From: Nocardia donostiensis
Lineage (GTDB): Bacteria > Actinomycetota > Actinomycetes > Mycobacteriales > Mycobacteriaceae
Direction: 5' to 3'
Assembly (NCBI RefSeq): GCF_002081715.1
Contig: NZ_MUKP01000014.1
Location: 1 to 64,000 of the forward strand
DNA: 64,000 nucleotides
Shown: positions 58,096 through 64,000 of the stretch, piece after piece
Layout of the letters: each line of letters opens with the position of its first letter
Position numbering within the stretch: position 1 is the first letter of the stretch
The notes under the pieces: model-generated
Told to the model about the DNA's origin: nothing
Seen by the model: the letters and a program-made list of their open reading frames with translations, nothing else
The model's database searches: none
Translations under genes and position numbers: made by a program

Positions 58096-58560
58096 TTTCG
58101 CGGCGAACCTAGTTCACGACCGGCCGAGGGCACCATGGTCGGTGGCGTTTCTCGACAGATCGATCGAACGGACCCGGCGATCCCGACCTGGCGGCGGCCG
58201 TTCCGGCACTGCCATACACGGTTCGCGACCCCTATCCACCGCGTTCGAAGCTCCAGGGCGGCGGAGAAGCCACGCACCGTTGGTGGGTAACCCTGAACCT
58301 CATCCGGTATTCGTTTGTGCCTCTCAGGGTGATTCAGGCGGGTTTGAGTGGTTTGTGTCGTTCCGGCTACCGTGGGTTCGCGCGTAGGTTGCGGTACCGC
58401 AATCTCGGGCAAGCCGTCCGTGCGGCTGCCGGACGTGCATACAGCGGTGCCGCAGTGATTGCGTGCAGTTTGCGCCACTGTCGATAGGCGGACCCGCTGC
58501 CGACGTCGACGCTGGTCGCCGGGGCGTGCCCCGTTCCCACAACTACATTCGCGAAACAAA
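58096..58560. other. Intergenic spacer between two terminators
   Basis: 465 bp bounded by the terminators of two convergent genes. I see no gene, promoter or repeat that I can support. Confidence 0.5.
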
Positions 58561-58591
58561 AAGGGCCGGCAGCGGAGTGCTGCCGGCCCTT
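58561..58591 (-). terminator. Intrinsic terminator of the S1 protease operon
   Basis: AAGGGCCGGCAGC (58561-58573) and GCTGCCGGCCCTT (58579-58591) form a perfect 13-bp stem with a 5-nt loop, followed leftward by a T-run (AAAAAGGG on the plus strand). It lies 28 bp after the stop at 58619. Confidence 0.9.
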
Positions 58592-58618
58592 TCGTGCTCT
58601 AGCCCTGTAGTGGTTGTC

Positions 58619-59950
58619 CTAGCTGGTGCGGACCCGCAAGCCGGGGTTGTCGGACAGCACGACGCTGACCGGCTGCGCGAACAGCTGCGGAGCATTACCG
58701 GTGAGAGCGCCGATCAGGTTCGGGATCTCGCAGATCGGGAAATCGGCCACCGAGGAGGCGCTGGAGATACCGAGCGCCTGGCGTCCGGTCACGATCGGGC
58801 CGCCGCTGTCGCCGGGCAGCGCGCAGATATTGGCCGAGAAGCTCTGGGTGAGCTGACGTTCGCCGACCTGCACGGTCTGGTCGACGGCGTTGACGACGCC
58901 GCAGCTGAAACCGGTACGGGAACCGGACTTGCAGACCGGGGCGCCGACCACGGGGGTCGCGACACCGTCGACGAAGACCGGCGCGTTACCAGGGACCCGG
59001 ACCGTGTTGTTGGCGAACCGGTTCGCGGCGCCGTCCGCGATCCGCACGATCGAGTAGTCCTGGTTGCCGAGCACCGATTTGGTGAAGGTGCCAAGCCGGG
59101 CGCCGAGCTTGTCGCCGGGCAGCAGCTCGTGCACGTTCGCCGCGTTGCCGGTGCCCGCCGAATCGACGTCGGGGTTGCAGTGGCCTGCGGTGATGTTCAC
59201 CGTGTTGCCGTTGCGGTCGACGCCGTTGAAACCGAACGAGCAGCGCAGCGAGGTGCGTCCGGCGACGGAGGCGTAACCGTCACCGCCGGCGAGCGGGGGG
59301 CCGCCCATATCCTCGGCGATCTCCCCAGCAGCGGGAAGGGTTTCCGCGGCCACCGGCGGCGCCATCACGATGACGCGGGCCGGGTCGATGAAGTTCGGCA
59401 TCGGCAGGCCCGCCTTGTCGACGCGCACCGCGATGCTGTTGTTCACGGTATCGATGACGACACCGCGCACCAGCGAGGCCACCGCCTCGGGCTGTCCCTC
59501 CAGCCACCGTTCGAACGCGCTCTTCTCGCCACGCAGCGCGGACTCGCTCTTGGCCACGTTGCGGACCACGAAACCGGCCGATTCGGCCGCCTTACGCGCC
59601 TCGTCCGCGCCGGGGCCGGGGGCGACCGCGACTGTTCCCTTGCCAGCATCGTCCAGCCACGCACCCGCGAAGACCTCGGGGAACTGGCGCTGCGCCGTGG
59701 TGGCGAACGCGGCCACCTGCTGAGCGACGTCGGCGCGCCGCAGATATTCCTCCGGGGAAATCTTCAGGTCACGATTCACCGCGGCGATCAGCTCGGCAGG
59801 CAGGCCGGGATCGGTGTCCGGCTCGGCCGAGGCGACGGCGGTGGGGCCGAACAGCAGGATCGCCGCCGAGGCAGCGATCGCGGCCTTGCGCATTCCCGTC
59901 CGTACGGGTGCCGAGCGGTGCCGGAGTTTACCTATGCGTGGCAGGAGCAT
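58619..59950 (-). CDS. Exported S1 (alpha-lytic/streptogrisin-like) serine protease
   Basis: 443 aa, ATG 59950; an in-frame ATG lies 19 codons on. The signal peptide ends near AVASAEP. A propeptide region (ISPEEYLRRADVAQQV, in the style of streptogrisin prodomains) leads to a chymotrypsin-like domain from about residue 215. Catalytic residues are all present: His in NITAGHCNP, Asp in NQDYSIVRI, Ser in LPGDSGGPIV. Paired Cys residues suit disulfides outside the cell. There is no ribosome site before ATG 59950, but a TATATAG box sits a few bases upstream, so a leaderless transcript is possible; it also lies 18 bp behind the preceding protease gene. Confidence 0.9.
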   Translation of the reverse strand: MLLPRIGKLRHRSAPVRTGMRKAAIAASAAILLFGPTAVASAEPDTDPGLPAELIAAVNRDLKISPEEYLRRADVAQQVAAFATTAQRQFPEVFAGAWLDDAGKGTVAVAPGPGADEARKAAESAGFVVRNVAKSESALRGEKSAFERWLEGQPEAVASLVRGVVIDTVNNSIAVRVDKAGLPMPNFIDPARVIVMAPPVAAETLPAAGEIAEDMGGPPLAGGDGYASVAGRTSLRCSFGFNGVDRNGNTVNITAGHCNPDVDSAGTGNAANVHELLPGDKLGARLGTFTKSVLGNQDYSIVRIADGAANRFANNTVRVPGNAPVFVDGVATPVVGAPVCKSGSRTGFSCGVVNAVDQTVQVGERQLTQSFSANICALPGDSGGPIVTGRQALGISSASSVADFPICEIPNLIGALTGNAPQLFAQPVSVVLSDNPGLRVRTS

Positions 59951-59968
59951 GATCAGACTATATAGGGA

Positions 59969-61324
59969 TCAGCCGACGTTCGGCCGGGTTCGTACCTGGA
60001 TACCGCTGCCGAGACCGCCACCCGAGGAAGCGTCGATATCGGTCAAGATCTCCCGGATCGGAATACCGAGGGTCGCGGTGCCGCCGTACTGGGCCAACGC
60101 AATATTCGCCTCGCTGCAATCCGGGGCATCGGCGGCGTTGGAACCGCTGGTGATGCCGAGCGCCAGCGTGCCGGTCACGATCGCGCCACCGCTGTCACCG
60201 CCCAGGGTGCAGGCGCTGCTGGCGAAACCGCGCACCACCTTGGCTTCGCCATCGGTGGTGTAGAGCTGGGTCTCCACCCGGTCGGCGACGACGAACCCGC
60301 AGGTGAACGTGGAAGACTGACCGGATTTGCAGATCGGGGCGCCCACGATCGGGTCGGCGGTGCCGGTGATGGTGAGAGTGGTGCCGTTGGCGCCGCGCAC
60401 CGAAGGCTGGTCCATCCCTGCTTTGACCGCGCGCTCGTTCAGTTTGATCACCGAATAGTCCAGGCCGCTGACGCCGCCCAGTTTCGCCTGCACGAAAGTA
60501 CCGAGCTCCGGGCTGGCCGGGATGTCGTGGACGTTGGGCATATAAACCCCCGCCTGCTGACCGCCCTTGTCCAGATTCGGATCGCAATGTCCGGCGCTGA
60601 TATTGAGGGCGTTACCGCCCGCGTCGACCGCGTTGAAACCGAACGAGCAGACATCCACGCTGCGCAGGGAGGCGTCACTGAGCGAACCAGGTGCGCTGAT
60701 ATAGGTATCGCCGCCCATGGGCCGCCGCTCGACCGGACCGCCACCGTTCGGGGACAGAATGACCTTCACATTGGCGATCAGCGTCGGCAGATTGAGCATA
60801 TGGCCGAGCGGAGTGTTGGCCACGTTGAGCACCAGCTGGCTGTTGAGGAAGTCGATGGCGACCGAGTTGATCACCTGCGACATATCCAACGGCAGCGCGG
60901 CGATCCACTGATTCACCTGCACCAGCGAATGTTCCAGATCCTTGGCGGAAACCGGGGCCAGGCGGGTCTGGTAACCGTCGGCCGACGCGATGCGGGCGGC
61001 ATCGTGCGAGGTGACCGCGACGATCGGCTTACCTTCCTCGTTGATCCAGGCGCCCGCGAAGGCGTCCGGGCGTTCGGCGCGGAATTCGGCTGCGTAGGTC
61101 TTCAACTGCTGGGCACGCGCGGAACGGTCCAGGTATTCGGTCGGTGTCATCTTCAGATCGCGCGAGATGGCCTGGACGAGTTCCGGCGGGAGATCCTCGG
61201 CGCGGAGCTGTGCCGGCGTTGGTTCCGCCGCGGCGGGGGTCGTCCCGAACAGGGGGGCCAAAAGAACGGTCGAGGCGATAGTGGCAGCTTTGACCGCGGC
61301 GCGACGCGCCACCGACTTGCGCAT
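59969..61324 (-). CDS. Exported S1 serine protease, paralogue of the next gene
   Basis: 451 aa from ATG 61324 with AAGGGAC upstream. Signal peptide ends at AAAEP. The prodomain block MTPTEYLDRSARAQQLKTYA parallels that of its neighbour, and the protease domain follows from about residue 220. The triad is complete: His in NISAGHCDP, Asp in GLDYSVIKL, Ser in LGGDSGGAIV. It is the first of two tandem leftward protease genes with 18 bp between them; they share the layout but are diverged enough to have distinct specificity. Likely targets are cell-envelope or extracellular proteins. Confidence 0.9.
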   Translation of the reverse strand: MRKSVARRAAVKAATIASTVLLAPLFGTTPAAAEPTPAQLRAEDLPPELVQAISRDLKMTPTEYLDRSARAQQLKTYAAEFRAERPDAFAGAWINEEGKPIVAVTSHDAARIASADGYQTRLAPVSAKDLEHSLVQVNQWIAALPLDMSQVINSVAIDFLNSQLVLNVANTPLGHMLNLPTLIANVKVILSPNGGGPVERRPMGGDTYISAPGSLSDASLRSVDVCSFGFNAVDAGGNALNISAGHCDPNLDKGGQQAGVYMPNVHDIPASPELGTFVQAKLGGVSGLDYSVIKLNERAVKAGMDQPSVRGANGTTLTITGTADPIVGAPICKSGQSSTFTCGFVVADRVETQLYTTDGEAKVVRGFASSACTLGGDSGGAIVTGTLALGITSGSNAADAPDCSEANIALAQYGGTATLGIPIREILTDIDASSGGGLGSGIQVRTRPNVG

Positions 61325-61493
61325 GAAGTCCCTTCGTCGGCACAACTGTGCCAGTAATCCGTGGCCACGGGCTTATTCCGTTGGCGCACAGCCTACGTCG
61401 AGTAATGAACCGGCTGACGGCGGGTAGCCGACAACTCCGGTCAGCGGATCACTCTAAAGCACAATCCCTCGGTGCGGCGCACCTTAGCGGGAC

Positions 61494-62771
61494 TCAGTAG
61501 TACCCGGTACCGGGGATCTCCAGGCCGGGCGGCATCGGAATCGTCGGCCACGGGTACCGGCGGGTGGTTGTGGTCCTGGTGGGGCTGGTGGTCGTCGGCG
61601 ATGTGCTGGTCGGCTCTTCGGTGGTGGTGGTCGGTTCCTCGGTGGTGGGTGGCGGTGTGGTCGTGGTCGGTTCGGGTTCGGTGGTGGTGACCGGGGCCGC
61701 GGGCTCCTCGGTGGGCGCCGGCGCGGGCGGCGGTGGCGGCGGGGCGGGCGGTACCGGCACGGTGGTCGTCGGTATCACGCTCACCGGTTCGGATCGGTTG
61801 TCCTGCCCCGGCTGCGCGGGGACAGGGTCGTCGGCTCCGGCGAGCAGGGCGACGCCGACGCCGCCGAGCACCAGACCGAGCAGTGCGGCGCCCGCGATCA
61901 GCAGCGGGATGCGTTTGTTCGCCTCGTCGGGTTTGGCGTGGTTGGCCCTGCCTCGATGGGTTTTGGCCCGGCGGGACTTCGGTGCGGCCTCGGTCTTCGC
62001 CGTATCCTCTGCTGCCACCGTGGGCTGGGCGCTCGCCGCCTCCTGCCCGGCGCTCGCCGGGGCCGCCGGGTTCTCGGTCGCGCTGCCTGCGCCGATCAGC
62101 GCCGTGCTGCCCACGGTGAGCGCTGGGTCGGCGACGGGCATGGCCGCCGAATACGCCTGCGCCTGCGGCTCGGATTTCGGCACGGCGGGCATGACGACGG
62201 TGTCCACGGTGGCATTCTCGGCCGTCGTCGGATCAGGCGGGGCCGCACCCGCCGGGGTTTCCAGCACCGCGACCAGCGCGGCCTCGGCGGCACCCTTGGC
62301 GAGGATTTCGGCGCGGGTGCCGGTCGCCAGGGGAGACGCCGTGGCCTCGGGCAGTTCACCTTCCCCGAGCAGCACCACCGAACGCAGACCCAGATAGTCC
62401 AGGGCCTCGCGCAGCGCCCGCACCTGCGGCTCGGGCCAGTCCGCGGGATGGGTCGCATAGAACTCGGTGGCGCCGCTCAGATGTTCGGCGGTCAGGTTGA
62501 TCAGACAGAACAGGGCGGTGGCGAGCAGATCCTCGGCCCGGTACGCCTCACCGTCGTCGACCGGGATACCGGCGGGGTCGCCGACCGCTTCGACGAAACC
62601 GGTGATGGTGTGCGAACGGCCGGGCGGTGCGTCGCCGCCGAGGGTGGCATCACCGTCGGCGGACATGTGCAGGACCGGTTCGCGGACGATGTACTGCGGT
62701 TCGCCGTCGTTGGTCACGATCGCCGCGGTACACCCGTCCGCGGCGATGTGTAGGCCGACCCCTGTGGCCAT
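61494..62771 (-). CDS. Membrane-anchored Hsp70/actin-like N-domain protein with Pro/Thr tail
   Basis: 425 aa; start at ATG 62771 after GAGGAA (ATG 62777 is too close to that site). The N-terminal ~175 residues look like a reduced actin/Hsp70 first lobe: GVGLHIAADGCTAAIVTNDG, then FYATHPADWPEPQVRALREAL and LGLRSVVLLGEGELPEATA, resembling the Hsp70 subdomain. No second phosphate or adenosine motif is seen, so ATP binding is doubtful. An Ala/Pro linker leads to one membrane helix (IPLLIAGAALLGLVLGGVGV) and a tail of Pro/Thr/Glu repeats outside. The layout parallels the protein at 34938-36263. It precedes the IniR-like regulator's 3' end by 68 bp. Confidence 0.72.
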   Translation of the reverse strand: MATGVGLHIAADGCTAAIVTNDGEPQYIVREPVLHMSADGDATLGGDAPPGRSHTITGFVEAVGDPAGIPVDDGEAYRAEDLLATALFCLINLTAEHLSGATEFYATHPADWPEPQVRALREALDYLGLRSVVLLGEGELPEATASPLATGTRAEILAKGAAEAALVAVLETPAGAAPPDPTTAENATVDTVVMPAVPKSEPQAQAYSAAMPVADPALTVGSTALIGAGSATENPAAPASAGQEAASAQPTVAAEDTAKTEAAPKSRRAKTHRGRANHAKPDEANKRIPLLIAGAALLGLVLGGVGVALLAGADDPVPAQPGQDNRSEPVSVIPTTTVPVPPAPPPPPPAPAPTEEPAAPVTTTEPEPTTTTPPPTTEEPTTTTEEPTSTSPTTTSPTRTTTTRRYPWPTIPMPPGLEIPGTGYY

Positions 62772-62839
62772 CCGCATTTCCTCGCTTCGGCGTTGCCTGC
62801 TCATATGAACCGTCCGCGCCGTGGTCCGGGCATGCGGGC

Positions 62840-64000
62840 TCAGACCAGCAGCGAACCGTGGCCCATGGCGCGGAGCATCGACAATAACTCCGATCGGGAC
62901 CTGGCACCGATTCGACGTCGGATGCGGGCGACGTGATGTTCCACCGTTTTCGCCGAGATGTAGAGCCGAGCGCCGATCTCGCGGTAGGTGAGGCCTAGTA
63001 GCACCAGCTCGGCTACCTCACGTTCCCGATCACTCAACCGCGCTGTCGGGTCGGGTGCGCGTCCGGTGCGCGGCAGCATCTGTTCACCCGGCGCGGGAAC
63101 CGGCTCGGGCCGCTCCACGGTGACCACACCGGAACGGGCGGTGGCCTGCGCCCAGCGCTCGGCGATCGCGTCCGGGTCGGCGCCGCTGGCGACGGCGGCC
63201 GCGTAATAGCGCGCGGCGTCACTTCCGGCACGTTCGGCCGCAGCGCACAGAAACTGCGCCAGCCGCGGATCACGCACACCCGATTCGGCCATCAGCAGCG
63301 CGGTATGCGCACCGAGCAGGTTCGCGTCGAGCCGGGCGGTGAGCAGCCGCCGCTGCACCGCGATGAAACGCTGTTCGCCCAGCAGCGCGCGCAACGGTGC
63401 GACGGCGGCCGCGAGCAGCAGGTCGGCGTCGGTGACCAGGGCGCTTGCTCGGGCCTGGTCGATGACGTCGTGGGCGGCTTCCGGGGAGATGTGGAAGATG
63501 GCCGCCAGCTCGTCGGCGTCGAGACCCGCCCCGGTGGCAGCTATGACGAAAGTGTCCAGCAGGACAGGGGAAAGACCGCTGAGCTGGGAACGAGCCCAGA
63601 CATGCACCGCCTTGTCCACGGCGGCGGGTGTCGCGCCGTCGAGTCGGGCGGCGCAGGCAGCGCGCAGCCCGGCGATCACACCACCCCTGATTCCGCCGGT
63701 CTGGCGGTGGATGTACCCGGCGACCGGCGGCGGGACCAACATCCCCAGTTCCCTGGCGAAGGGGGCCATATCGGCCGAACCGAGGGCGCGCAGCTCGACC
63801 ACCCGGCCGTGCCTGGCTACCGCATCGGTGAGATCGCGCAAGCCGCGGTGGTGCGGGCGGGGTTCGGCGGCGACGAACACCGGGCACCTGCGGCGTTCGG
63901 CAGCCACGCGCAGCAGCTCTAGCCGGTGAATCGGCAGCTGGTGGGCATCGTCGACGATGAGGGCGCACCGTTGCCCGTTGCCGTCCGCGTCGTGCGCTGC
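62840..64000 (-). CDS. LuxR-type ATPase regulator, IniR-like (partial, 5' end outside)
   Basis: The gene enters from beyond 64000; 386 codons are visible. The first residues in view carry a Walker B motif (CALIVDDAHQL). A helical middle follows, and at the end a LuxR helix-turn-helix at about the last 65 residues (LSDREREVAELVLLGLTYRE, then KTVEHHVARIRRRIGARSR). Its position after an EtfD-type gene and envelope proteins recalls M. tuberculosis Rv0339c (IniR), which lies between Rv0338c (EtfD) and iniBAC and is tied to the cell-wall stress response. A GTG inside (63907) is not the true start. Confidence 0.85.
   Translation of the reverse strand, partial: AAHDADGNGQRCALIVDDAHQLPIHRLELLRVAAERRRCPVFVAAEPRPHHRGLRDLTDAVARHGRVVELRALGSADMAPFARELGMLVPPPVAGYIHRQTGGIRGGVIAGLRAACAARLDGATPAAVDKAVHVWARSQLSGLSPVLLDTFVIAATGAGLDADELAAIFHISPEAAHDVIDQARASALVTDADLLLAAAVAPLRALLGEQRFIAVQRRLLTARLDANLLGAHTALLMAESGVRDPRLAQFLCAAAERAGSDAARYYAAAVASGADPDAIAERWAQATARSGVVTVERPEPVPAPGEQMLPRTGRAPDPTARLSDREREVAELVLLGLTYREIGARLYISAKTVEHHVARIRRRIGARSRSELLSMLRAMGHGSLLV

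Noticed and set aside
53536..58591. Strong hairpins considered as small RNAs
   Set aside because: 53536-53570, 58055-58095 and 58561-58591 all sit just after stop codons and fit terminators.
1..64000. CRISPR array, prophage, insertion sequence or integrase
   Set aside because: No regularly spaced repeats, transposase, integrase or phage structural genes were seen in any frame.

Overview
The window is GC-rich actinobacterial DNA, most likely from Nocardia or a close relative in the Mycobacteriales. The evidence is a FadE5-type acyl-CoA dehydrogenase of 611 aa, an AspC close to M. tuberculosis Rv0337c, an EtfD-type iron-sulfur oxidoreductase (Rv0338c type) and an IniR-like LuxR ATPase (Rv0339c type). 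Exported DUF4185 proteins, tandem exported S1 proteases and frequent GTG/TTG starts fit the same group. No insertion sequence, prophage, CRISPR array or rRNA was seen; there is one tRNA-Gly(CCC).

Layout. 0.5-3.2 kb: two exported proteins, the second a secretory-lipase homologue without its catalytic Ser and His. 3.2-12.3 kb: 6-phosphogluconate dehydrogenase, a VanW wall protein, an MmyB-type sensor domain without an HTH, a giant LuxR (LAL) regulator and a P450. 12.4-19.6 kb: two DUF4185 paralogues, fadE5, a small hydrolase, a methyltransferase and an erythromycin-esterase-like gene under a promoter-embedded palindrome. 19.9-22.8 kb: thiolase-like / enoyl-CoA hydratase / TetR operon with a long operator. 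23-29.7 kb: hydrolase, MazEF-like pair, lipoprotein, DUF1905 protein, tRNA-Gly, class IV aminotransferase, CmtR-like metal sensor / CDF exporter / DUF3703 operon, VOC protein and dcd. 30-39.6 kb: XRE/TPR regulator, aspC, a YibE/F membrane protein behind a run of RNA hairpins, an Hsp70-like membrane protein, a YdcF protein and a two-subunit acyl-CoA dehydrogenase operon.

39.8-53.5 kb is the most accessory-looking part. It holds a small two-gene nucleotidyltransferase operon with a frameshift, a GT1 glycosyltransferase, an nnr gene (NAD(P)HX repair) plus two decayed nnr fragments, a truncated XRE/TPR remnant, a DedA / histidine kinase / response regulator operon, a serine hydrolase, an SMI1/KNR4 protein, a TPR + SLOG-like gene pair and a TetR/RidA pair. 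53.6-64 kb returns to mycobacterial-type order: etfD with a long repeat-rich tail, an exported glycine-rich protein, two tandem S1 proteases, a second membrane-anchored actin/Hsp70-like protein and the IniR-like regulator, cut by the window end.

How the genes work together. fadE5 makes reduced ETF and EtfD is the predicted membrane sink for those electrons. Both have an inverted repeat of the form TTACC-N4-GGTAA upstream, suggesting one regulator for beta-oxidation and its electron outlet. The thiolase/hydratase/TetR operon has a related but longer-spaced operator. The CmtR-like, CDF and DUF3703 genes form a soft-metal resistance unit. aspC and etfD, neighbours in M. tuberculosis as I recall, are here about 21 kb apart, so the intervening DNA looks inserted or rearranged.
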